Assembly (NCBI GenBank): GCA_963920575.1
Contig: OY986970.1
Location: forward strand, 23,753,274 to 23,817,273
Reading direction: 5' to 3'
Length of the DNA: 64,000 nt
Source: Narthecium ossifragum
Taxonomy: Eukaryota > Streptophyta > Magnoliopsida > Dioscoreales > Nartheciaceae
Each line of letters begins with the position of its first letter. The stretch's first letter is position 1. The position numbers and the translations under genes are program-made. The notes under the pieces are model-generated. The model was not told where the DNA came from. It searched no databases and saw nothing but the letters and a program-made list of their open reading frames with translations. Below are positions 24,401 through 34,269 of the stretch, in pieces.

Positions 24401-27400
24401 GACGGCGCCGTCGATGCCCAGATCACGTCCTCATCTGCGCCCCCACCTTCTCCAGCTTCTCTGGCAATGGCAACGGCAGCGGCGGCATCCGACGGAAGCT
24501 GACGTGGGCGTAGGTCTTGAACAAAGAGTCGAAGACGGCGGGGGACGAGTCGCACAGACGGTACGAGTAGAGGACGGAGTCGAAGATTTCATCAGGAGAA
24601 TGTGGGGTTGCCAGGGGGAGAGAGGCTCTAAGCAAGGTCTCCGCTTGCTTGAACTTGTTGCCTCTGGTGAGGCTGTGGAGGAGGATGGAGCGGGAGAGAA
24701 GGGAGACGGAGGAGGGGGCGTAGAGGAGAGACCAGTTGAAGAAGTGGAGGGAGAGGACGGGGTCTCGATGGATCCGTAGGATGATGTGGGTGGTGCAGAA
24801 GGGGGTAAGGGAGCGGGTGAGAGGGGCGAGGCGGGGCCATTCGGCGTGGATGAGGTGGCTGTGGAAGACGGAGATTAGGTCGTGGTCTTGGCCGACGAGA
24901 GAGGGGAGGGAGTGGTGGGGGATGGGAAGTGGGTAATACAAGATCACATCCTCTCCGACCTGAAGACCCACTTCCACAAGTACCCAAAAGGCCAGCGCTC
25001 GACCTCCATCCTCTCCGACCTCCTAGGCGGGGGCATCTTTAACGCCGACGGCAAGTCATGGCTCATCCAGCGCAAGACTGCCAGCCTAGAGTTCAGCGCT
25101 CGCTCCCTCCGCTCCTTCATCCTCTCCGCCGTTCACCTCGAGTCCTCCGCCCGCCTTCTCCCCTTGCTCCGCTCCGCCGCCCGCTCCAGCGGGGTCGTGG
25201 ATCTCCAGGAAGTCCTCGATCGCCTCGCCATGGACAACGTCTGTCGGATCGCCTTCGACGAGGACCTCGCCCTCCTCTATGGCAATGATGCCCCTTACAG
25301 GGAGGCCGACGAGTTCGCCGCCGCCTTCGAAGAGGCCATCGATCTGATCGTCCGCCGGTTTCGGCACCCATTTATGTTCACCTGGAAGCTCAGCGTTTGT
25401 AACGGTTCGGCCCGGAGCACCGGCTCAAGAGCCGCATCACCGCTGTTGAGGACGGGATCTGGGCATCGACGGCGCCGTCGCCGTCGCCGTCGGGGCTGGG
25501 CATCGACGGTGAGCTGGTTGGAAGAGAGAAAGGGAGAAGAGATGCTGACAAGGCTAGAAAATTAATAAAATATGTTAAAAATGGCCACATGGATAAAAAT
25601 AGGCAACGTGTGCTAGTTTGCCGTTAGCTCGTTGACGGCGTTCGACGGAAGCTGACGTGGAGGACTACATAAGTGAGCTAATGAAAGTTGAGGGACCTGA
25701 TTGCAACTTTTTAAAATATAAGGATCAAATAAAAATATGATCCAAAGTACAGGGTACTAATTGAAAATTTAGCCTAAATAATATGAGTATATTGAACTAT
25801 ATCGAGCCGAACACAAATGAGCTAGACCTTGTTCGAGTTCGACTAGTCCGAATTTCGAGCTCAAAATTTAAGGTTATGTTCAGCTTGTTTGCCAAAAAAT
25901 GAGTCGATCTCAAGCCAAATATCAAGCCGAGCTCAAGCTCCTCGCAAACGAGCTGGATTGACAGCCGTAACCAGCACTATGTCTGTATCAGCACAAGCAC
26001 CCTGCTGATACATGTAATAGCTCAGAAGGGCTTCTTGCCGGCACCATGTCCAATGTCGGCAATGGGCATGTGTCGTGCCAACCAACACATATTGTGTCAA
26101 CCAGAAATCGGCACGGCGTCTACTAATGACACTGGAATCCTTGGTTCATTCTAGGCTTTAGTGCAAGTTTAACTCAAACAAACTCAATCCATCCATTTCC
26201 AGCTACAAATGAAGACACGATTTTCTTAGCGTCCTATAACAATAAAGTTTGTCAGCGTCAGCCTACTCTTCCAATATGAAAAAGATCAGCAAATGATCAT
26301 ACTATTCTAATCTACAACAAACTACTCAGGCATATGTAATCTCAACTAAAAGCAGCTAGCTGTGAGCATAAGTTAACTCTATTCACTTTTTCCCACGAAC
26401 AGCTAAAAAATTCACCTGACAGCACTCCAATAACACTAACATAAACTCTATGAGTTGGGAAACTAGCAAACATGGAATCAACAATGCTCACAAAAATGTT
26501 TCTAGCGTTAGTGTTAAAAAGAATAGCACGACCAACACTCTACTTGAAATGATGCAAATATTTGTCACACTATGTCAATAGTTAACTTGAGATTATGCAA
26601 TGTATAATCAAAGGAACAAATTGGACGATATTCGTGATATTTGCCACTTTACTGTGCTAAAAAAAAACACAGCTGCAACTTTCCTGGAAGAAGTTGAAGC
26701 ACTTAGTACAATTGAATCCATTGTTGCGACTTCCGTGGAAGAAGTTGAAGTATTTCTCTTATTAAGCTTCATAAACAGGTTGTACCTACTATAAGTCAGC
26801 CTTTGATTATTCCAAGCAGGCTTTGATTCACCTTGATCCCAGGTCCAGCTCCAATATGAACTCAAATAATGCTCTTCTGAGGCACATGTTCATGACCAAT
26901 ATACATCTGAAAAGACAAGAATTTGTCCATGAATGGATTGAGAAGTTCTTAATTGCCATCTTCTCCGCCTCACAAAAGCTAATAGGTGCATACTACGGGT
27001 TTGACCAGGTAAATTTTCATGTGAGCTTCATGAGATGCAAGGCACCTGATGAGGCTATTGTCGTGCATAGCAGCACACTTCCTATCACAATGATGACTTG
27101 GAGGAGGATGCCTTGCTCCATCATGGCAGTGAGAAACAAGGATAACTTCTGAGTTCTGACTACAAATTTTACATCACTGTCAAGCGATGAAATCTCACAG
27201 TTCTAGACTAATATGTCCTTAACTCTTTATAGTGTTATATTGGAGAAAATGAAATAGAACGGTAACAAACTACATAAACGAATGAAAATGATCTTGCGAA
27301 GAGCAATAAGGAACAGAAAACATATCCAACATGCATCATAAACGGAAAAAAAGGATTTTATAGGAAGGTAACAGTCATATTCTAATCCCAGAAGGCATAA

Positions 27401-30400
27401 AATTTAAGCATTAACCCAAAAGTAATACCCGCCAGATAGAGCAAAGTAGGCTTTCATCTGGGAGACACTCCAAGTAGTCGTTTCTCCTTCTCCACATTCT
27501 TTAATAGCCTGACCCACCAGAGTACAGGCAGCAATATGCGCCCCTGCCGATTGTCCAACTAGATATATCCTAATGAGTAACAATAAAAAGGAAACAAACA
27601 TAAGGCTAGTACTTTGTACTTTGTTGATGGCATAAGGCTGAATGTTAGTAAATTTGTGCTGAATGTAACTCCCATCATGACAGATCAATGCATCAAATTG
27701 CTGACTAGAAGAAAATGATGACTAATGCAAAACCTAAGCCAATCATGCAATGATAAAATTTAGGTTTAAGATGCAGAACTTTGACTTACTCTAATTCTTG
27801 GGAGTGCAATAGAACTCAACTCAGGATATAGATAATAGTTGCTATCAAGAATGTTCACATTTATGCTTTATTCATTTAGAAAACGGAACTAAACATTTTA
27901 AGCTTCACTGGCAATCTTTCCCCAAAAAACAGTATTATGTCCATGGGAAATCGTAGACTGCTGAACAGATGACTTCATGTGCATCTTGCATATTACCAAA
28001 ATTAACATCGAGACTTCTTGCCGATGAACGTGACTCTTGTCTTAGCAAAGCCATACTTGACCCAGTCATAACCAAATTTCTGACATGTAACTTTGTATTC
28101 ATATTACTTTGCCGAGTATTATAAATGATCTAATCAAGTCACGTGATCAATTAAGCACTTATGACCAGCTAAGTGATGATTTTCTCGTCCATCAAATCCA
28201 AGACAAGATTACTGAAACACTGATAAATTGATAGCTTCAAGACAATGTCATTCGTAATTGCCACTTGTGAACTTTGATTGACATGGCAACTTTAGCATAT
28301 AACTTATGAGTCCAAGGATAGAATATACATACAGATAAAATCAAAGAAAGTACCCACAAACATGAAAATCGAAAGTTGACACAATGAAGTAGATAGTCTC
28401 TCATCAAAGGAAACCGATAAAGAACACTTCGCTCCAATTGTTAAAGTTCAAGCACAAATGCCAGTTTGGCAATTTTCAGCATAATTTCCATTTCAGGGCA
28501 ATGTAAACAGTGGAGCGGCATAGATACATATTGGCAATTCGAAGTCCTACGGCTGCAGCTCGTGTCATCACCAATTGATATGCTTTAACTAGTTCCAGCA
28601 TCTATTTCGATAATGAAATGATGATCTTTAGATTCTAGAACGTACTCTTTTTACCTCTGGCTGAGATAAGGGAACGATCATTCAAAATTTGCTTCAATTC
28701 CAGAACTATAAATAATCAATTATTCTACAAATCTTTTCAAGTAGAAACATAAAGAGATAAGGTTCTCATGCCGATCCACATCGTAAGTGAGAAAATGCTA
28801 ATTCTGATCATATTCAGAGTAATTAAAGGACGACATGCAAGGATCCAATTTTGAAATCCTAAAAAATGAGCATTGAAAGAAATTGAAATAATACCACGAA
28901 AATTCATTTTCCGACTAGCTTATGTACTATTACAAAAGAGAAAAGGGTTACCATTTACCAATGGAGAGCCCCAAGCCAAAGACTGAGAAGCTCTAGCTAC
29001 ACTTGTATAAACCAAGTAATATGCAGCATGTGTAACTGTGTGAGGCTAAGAATTGACACCAACTTTCCAAGTTAGCAATAAGTTCTCCCGTGGTGCCAAA
29101 TACAAGGCTTTATGTATCAATGACGAAAATGCAAATTACCTAAACATACAAACATTTGTTCATACAGTTTTCGTAACATAGCTAGAATGAAAAACATGAC
29201 ACAAAACAATTTCGTAACAAAAAAATTTGTTAGTTGGTACCTATTAGGATCACCACCATAATTGGCAATATTATTACACACAAATGAAATTCCTTGAGAA
29301 GCATCTTCAACCATATCACCGATAGTCCCTTGAGGGAAATTTCTGCAAAACGATGACCAACCGACTCAAACAAGGGATATCATGCAATAATCATCATCCA
29401 CACACACAGCTTTGCCAAACAAGTCTTTTAGGGTAGCCTGAGCACAAACCTGTAATCAATACATGCTACCATGATCCCTCGCTCTGCCAACCGCCTCCCA
29501 AGAAGAGCACCCCATCCTTTATAACTGAAAAGGTAGATATTCCCCAGTGAGCATATATAAGGCATCAAAATTTGAAAAAGACATAGGTCCTTCATCGCTG
29601 GAGATGAAGGACGTCCAGTTTTATACTATTTACATTCCACTCACCCAATAATCCATGCTCCGCCAGTTACAAAGGCCACCACTGGCTTTAGACCATGGGC
29701 ATTTGTTGGTACATAAAGATCCAACCTGTGGAATTGAAATTTGTTTACACATCAACTTTTCAAGCTATTATGATGTCTGCCAATGTTCAATCAACTTAAC
29801 CCCAAATATGAAGAAATGAAGACTATTCCTTTATAAACATGCCAAACCTGTTTCTAGGTTGGTCTCCATAGACTATACTCCTGTGCACCTGAGTTGAGAA
29901 AAAATAGTAGTATACAACTGTGATGCCAAAACCAGAATTAGTCAATGAAATTTATAGAGAAAGCAGCAATCCTCACCCTCTTAAGTCAGGAGGGAAAGTA
30001 CTCTATCATGATTGACGTAGGTTCTTAATTTGAGTCTATTACAGACTAACCTTGTAGAAAACCTGGCATAAGTAAGATTGCATAACAAACAAGTGCAAGA
30101 AACTGGGTGATCCACCTGTACCCTACACTGTATGAAACAAACGAATTATAACTGCACTCCAAGACAAACAACCAATACATAAAATAATAATAGTGTGGCA
30201 CATTCATACAACTGCAATAATTACTAGGCGCTGATAGAAGGTGTCACTATTTAGATAAAGATAAGGATGACGACAGAGGGACGATAGGACAAATAGAGAA
30301 TAATGTACGGCCATAAGACGAGAGATTAAGTGCCTCTAAAGTGTTTCAAATTCTCTTAACATCAATTATTTCTCTCGAGGCCTTGCACGCTGGAACACGT

Positions 30401-32397
30401 CTGGAGCTCTCCTAGAAGTCCAGGGATTATAAACATAGCATTAGTAAAAAACATGATGCCATTCTCGGGCAGGCTTTGTCCTTCAAATTTGACAAATATG
30501 CATATATGGAAAGCTTGCGTCTTCCAGTTTTTTGATGTTGGATACTTAACCCGCCATAATCCTTCTATAGGATCTCAGTTTCAAGCTCTAACAAAATAAT
30601 GACTTCTAAAAGGTTTTCCTCGAGCAAGGGAATAAGAACAAGGCTATCCAACATTTGTCTATGTCAAGGCCAGCACAATAACTCTTGCACTTCTCGAGTT
30701 GAACAAAATAAGCCAAAAGTAATTGGTTGTACTGAACCATAGTAGATTCTATGAAAGCAAGCTTTTCTTTCTTATCCAAAGAGAATTCCATATTCGAAAC
30801 CAACAAAACAAATTAAAATTTGAATTTATTCACAGATGCAATATCATCGGAACTGTCCATATCTACTTCACCCTTCAGAATCACATAGCAGTGGATAACG
30901 GATTCCTGGCCATGCTTTCAGTAACATGTAGGGATCATTCTCGAAATCAGGTGGATTGGAAACATAACTATTGCTTTCCATATTATGCTTTCGTATTACC
31001 TGAAACTGCATCAACCTCACTGATTAGTGTTGCTGAAATTCACTCCCCACTCTCTAGTGATCTAGCCCCTTCATGCACATGATTTTGCTATGTACCTATT
31101 AATTTATCTACTATTGATCCTTAAGTTACATATCAGCTTAGTGTCGCTCCCCCTATCTCAACGATAACGAGTTGGGTTCTTTCCTACCACTATCCAATGG
31201 AAGAGCAAACTCAACCTAGATCAGGAAAGTTGTATCTTAAGTTCCTTTCTTATCACTAGATTTGATCCAATGCCAAGAACCACCTTGCAAACTTTAGTGT
31301 TGCTGAACCACCTTGCAAACTTTAATTCCTTCTTCCCTAGAAGAGACATATCGGAAAAACCCAAGATGACATTTCCCACCATTATATCTAAGTAATTACT
31401 GCACAATGGTTTAGCATTTATAGGTCATGTACCACAATCACCTTCTTGACATGGTAAAATCTCGATTAGTCATACCAAGTATTCTATTGCAAATCCTCTC
31501 TCAAACACAAAAGAGATCATTAGAATTCATGTAAGAATCTTTACCATCTCCAATTAGTATCAATGATGCAACAGGAGTACAGCTATGTAAACCCAAATAT
31601 GAGAGCAGCTGAAATGCAGAAGCCTAAATTATAACAAAAGGCCGAATCAAGAAGAAAAGACAGCATGAAGCTTCGGCTAGGAAAAGAAGAAATGGATACA
31701 GAACAAATCATCAAGAACCAAAAGCGCATAGACTAAAATACGGAATAAAAAAAAAACCAAGAACAAGACAATGCAAGTGAGTAATGGAGCTAAATCAAGA
31801 AACTGGGAAAATAAATCGAATAGTACATCACAACCCACAACGCATCATTGCCGCATAAACGTGCATCAGTTAAAAGAGAAAAGCAATCCAACAAAGTTAT
31901 AGCAAGCGAGAAAAACACCAAGATGAGCGGAAACAGAGGTTTAGCAAACCCGGGTATCCTCCTACCAAGGCGCCATAAAACGAAATAGTACAAACGAAAT
32001 CCCAAAAAAGCAGACAAAATAAGCGAGAACCATCTAAGAAGAGAAGATTTTTTTTTTTTGCGTCAATAGAAGAGATGAATACTTTTTTTTGAGTTAAAGA
32101 GTACCCGAGATAGCCAAGAAGGATGAAGGTGAGCCGTGTAAGAAGGAAGGTCTCAGCAGCAGCGTGGCCTACGTCGCGGCTAAAGGAGGAGGGGTGACGA
32201 GGGGAGGCGGGGAAGGATGGAGAGGTGGGAGAGGGCGCGGCTTCGGTCCCCGACCTCCTTCGCCGGCTCCTGGAAGGGGCACGCTGGAGGAAGGGCTCGT
32301 CCTCACCAACGGAAGAGGAGGACGCGGAGGAGGGTAATCCTCCTCCGGCGACCTCCTGCGGAGCCTCCGCCGCGGCTCCGGCGCGCTCTGGAATCAT
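15444..32397 (-). CDS. ICME: Isoprenylcysteine alpha-carbonyl methylesterase (ICME-like), 11 exons
   Basis: By family, this alpha/beta-hydrolase removes the methyl ester from C-terminal prenylcysteines of prenylated proteins at endomembranes and acts in ABA signalling. Exons (minus): 32397-32105, 30127-30051, 29917-29848, 29725-29645, 29524-29450, 29342-29241, 27569-27429, 23578-23513, 23373-23230, 21129-21039, 15605-15444. They sum to 1302 nt, 433 aa plus TGA, close to the Arabidopsis enzyme. All introns are GT-AG and in phase. Features: basic/Ser-rich N-terminus, [11 protein letters not shown], hydrophobic segment about 100-130, oxyanion GGAW (168-171), nucleophile GQSAG (Ser240), Asp342 in [10 protein letters not shown], His374 in GKTHTDLF, C-terminus RKISPF. 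The catalytic triad is intact. The start is chosen at MIPERAG; the frame stays open upstream to about 32760, so a longer N-terminus is possible. Introns hold several transposons. Confidence 0.9.
17340..18110. repeat. AGTTACTTTCC array with long inverted arms
   Basis: The unit GTTACTTTCC occurs many times. About 17395-17465 (plus sense GTAACTACCAAAAATAGC) is complementary to about 17575-17640 (GGTATTTTTGGTAGTTAC), giving a foldback of roughly 70 bp arms; the remainder is a degenerate array. Confidence 0.75.
18060..18638 (-). pseudogene. Captured pentatricopeptide-repeat (PPR) protein fragment
   Basis: PPR proteins bind organellar RNA. The minus-strand frame has about 190 aa with PPR-like helices, e.g. 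[20 protein letters not shown] and [20 protein letters not shown], preceded by a Ser/Arg-rich N-terminus. It runs into the AGTTACTTTCC array at its C-terminus and is inside an ICME intron, so it is a captured 5' gene fragment. An open frame of this size could still be transcribed, but I see no promoter. Confidence 0.7.
18660..18965. repeat. GC-rich minisatellite (GACGGGGAGCTCGGGATCGG units)
   Basis: About 300 bp of degenerate 18-24 bp units. ORFs through it on both strands are Arg/Pro/Ser-rich by-products. Confidence 0.8.
19139..19152 (+). repeat. Poly-G run of 14
   Basis: A G14 tract followed by C and G6 forms a G-quadruplex-prone stretch at the end of the intron-10 element. Confidence 0.85.
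22452..22475 (+). repeat. (GA)n microsatellite
   Basis: About 12 GA units in ICME intron 9. Confidence 0.85.
24423..24930 (-). pseudogene. Captured PPR-protein N-terminal fragment (in Pack-MULE 3)
   Basis: The minus-strand frame reads [40 protein letters not shown], then [20 protein letters not shown] and [11 protein letters not shown], the usual N-terminal region of plant PPR proteins before the repeat tract. The rest of the protein is absent. It is head-to-head with the P450 fragment. Confidence 0.7.
24930..25392 (+). pseudogene. Captured cytochrome P450 fragment, CYP94-like
   Basis: CYP94 enzymes are ER-bound fatty-acid or jasmonate omega-hydroxylases. The plus frame encodes about 150 aa: [69 protein letters not shown]. 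These are the B'-to-E region blocks of CYP94. The haem-binding FxxGxRxCxG and ExxR regions are missing, so it has no enzyme activity. GC content is high, unlike the host intron, pointing to capture from a GC-rich exon. Confidence 0.8.
25978..27428. other. ICME intron 7 remainder; nothing coding recognised
   Basis: Contains a short duplication of GGAAGAAGTTGAAG around 26683 and 26738 and a 110-aa plus-strand ORF at 26823-27152 with no recognisable family. Treated as intron. Confidence 0.5.
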
Positions 32398-32950
32398 CGC
32401 GAGAGCGAGACGAGAGAGAGGGCGGCGGAAGAGCTTTTTTTTTTTGGGGTCTTGGGAAGGAGGGAGGAAGTGGGGAGTGGGGCCCAGGTGAGCTGCCGTT
32501 ATGGTAACGGATGGGAGAGATTGACACGTGGAGAACATTGGGGTTGCCGTGACGCGTGAATCTATCTGGACTGTCTTAGAGAGAGAGAAGAGGACGGCGA
32601 TGTTGCCGGTGGTCGGGCGGCGATATAGTGGCGGTAGTGGTGGTGGTGGGATGACGGTGGTGAGGTGGAGGAGGTGGTGGAGTGGAGATGATGATAAGAT
32701 TATTTTACAAAAAAATATAATATGAGTGTCGATATATAAAAGGGATTCTGGGGCTGACATAGCTTTTGGTCGTTCTATCTAGACCGCTCCGGCCACCAAG
32801 GACACCGCTGTGCACCTACACTGCTCCAACTACTAAGGACACTGATGTGCAACGTAAGTAGATTTGAAATCTTATATAAATGCTATACACACCGTTACTT
32901 TGTTCCGATCTTTTATTAGTTACCCTTGCCTAATCCTAGTGTACACCGCG
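32398..32950. promoter_or_regulatory. Probable ICME promoter and 5' UTR region
   Basis: GC-rich first-exon surroundings give way to a GGTGGTGG/GA-rich tract and then AT-rich DNA. No clear TATA box can be assigned. The ICME frame remains open through most of this stretch, so the transcript start is uncertain. Confidence 0.35.
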
Positions 32951-33190
32951 GTGTTTGGTTTTTTAAAACCAATCCCGAACCAAAGTATGTCGATTTTTAA
33001 ACGTCAAAATTTGCTAAGGTTTTGCAGCTTAAAAAACTCGAACATTAAAATAAAGTTTGGTTTTATACTTGTAACACAAAATGTCAACATTTTAAACAAA
33101 CAATTGATTTTTTAAAACCCGAACATTAGCCACACGTTCGGTTTTTAAAATCCGATCATAGCCCAATTTTTCAGATTTAAAAACCCAAAC
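32940..33190. repeat. Degenerate TTCGGTTTTTAAAACCGAAC foldback units
   Basis: Several imperfect palindromes of the type TTTGGTTTTTTAAAACCAA and TTCGGTTTTTAAAATCCGA occur here, related to the more regular array at 33696-33871. Between the two arrays (33190-33690) I see no gene. Confidence 0.55.
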
Positions 33191-33695
33191 TTATACTCTA
33201 CTGAGTTAGCAAACATCCATTCGTCGACAATAGGGAGCTTCACGAATGGACATCCACATTTCTTTGTACTAGTATTCCTCTTTCTTTCTCGACCCTTAGT
33301 ATCCATCGCATGCTTATTCACTCTGTACTTTGTCGTGCTTCTCTATTCACCACTACGCTCACATGCCAAGATGAGCCTTGGCTTTCTATTCCCCCCCCCT
33401 GTCTGGGAGTGTTTGATCACAACTATAAGCCCATTCTGTTGTCCGACTTCCTAGGGCTACTGGATAAGAGTTGCCCGAGAGTTAAAGATCTGATAGGAAG
33501 TAAGAAATCATAATTATCAATGTATTTGTCTTACAATAGATGACATATTGATCTTAAGTTAGCAAATATACCATAGGTGTCGTTAAGGACTCCGTAAAAT
33601 CTTGTATGACAGCAGTTCCAACATTGTTATTGGCAGTAGGAGCATATATCTAGGTTGTTAACAAAGAATGTTAATGAATTGGTCGAATTAGCAAG

Positions 33696-33871
33696 TTCGA
33701 TTTTTTAAAACCGAATATAAATCATAAGTTCGACCGAACATAAATCACATGTTCAACTTTTTAAAGTCGAACATGAATCATAAGTTCGATTTTTTTAAAC
33801 CGAATATAAAACAAAATGTTGATTTTTTAGAACCGATCAACATATAATAAATTCGGTTTCTAAAAACCGAA
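33696..33871. repeat. A/T-rich palindrome array, about 33-bp period
   Basis: Twenty-bp palindromes TTCGATTTTTTAAAACCGAA and variants start at 33696, 33729 (short form), 33752, 33785, 33818 and 33852. Intervals are 33, 23, 33, 33 and 34 bp. Each can form a stem of 7-9 bp. Confidence 0.75.
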
Positions 33872-33894
33872 CCATACCAACGGGAATACGATAT

Positions 33895-34060
33895 AAAGGA
33901 GAAGATGAAGTACCACGACATCTTCTCCCACAACATCTTCTTCCATGGCGTCTTCTCCTGAGGTGTCCTCTCCCGAGGCATCCTCTCCGACCTCCTTGTC
34001 CCATGGCATCTTCTCCGGCTCCATTTTGTGCATCTTCTCCCGAGGTGTCTTCTCCGACCT
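33895..34060. repeat. Minisatellite of CATCTTCTCC(C/T)GAGG-type units
   Basis: Units of 15-18 bp repeat about nine times; the minus strand reads as an acidic GED-rich peptide that is a by-product. 34060-34270 shows nothing more. Confidence 0.65.
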
Positions 34061-34269
34061 CCTCGTCAAATGGTGAAATGGATGGTGGGAGATTGAGAAG
34101 GAAGGCAATGTTGGTTAGGGTTCGAAGAGAATGAGACGATAGAGATAGATGTAGGAGAAGGAGACGATGGAGGTTGGGGTGTACTTAGTAAAACCTAGGA
34201 TAGAAGTATGAAGAAAAGGATTTCTCATTTAAGCAAGGGTATTTCAGACATTCATAGGAAGGGTATTTT

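Larger units (their letters stand above)
24098..25774. mobile_element. Pack-MULE 3 carrying PPR and CYP94-type fragments
   Basis: Inverted repeats of roughly 190 bp start GGCTAAATTTTCAATTAG and are complemented at about 25585-25774. The flanking 9-bp duplication TAAATAATA is perfect (24089-24097 and 25775-25783). The interior is GC-rich and contains two gene fragments in opposite orientation meeting near 24930. No transposase is present. It inserted into the hAT element, so it is the younger of the two. Confidence 0.92.
23783..25969. mobile_element. Non-autonomous hAT element in ICME intron 7, split by a MULE
   Basis: The ends TAGGAGTGTAAACGAGC and (complement) TACGGCTGTCAATCCAGC are imperfect inverted repeats, flanked by a perfect 8-bp duplication ACCAGCAC (23775-23782 and 25970-25977), typical of hAT. 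Without the nested MULE it is about 500 bp and rich in gagctcgag-type words. No transposase. Confidence 0.8.

Noticed and set aside
24882..25565. A complete P450 gene
   Set aside because: It has only a mid-protein fragment without haem-binding motif and lies inside MULE inverted repeats.
26823..27152. 110-aa plus-strand ORF in ICME intron 7
   Set aside because: No recognisable family, no codon or splice support, antisense in an intron.
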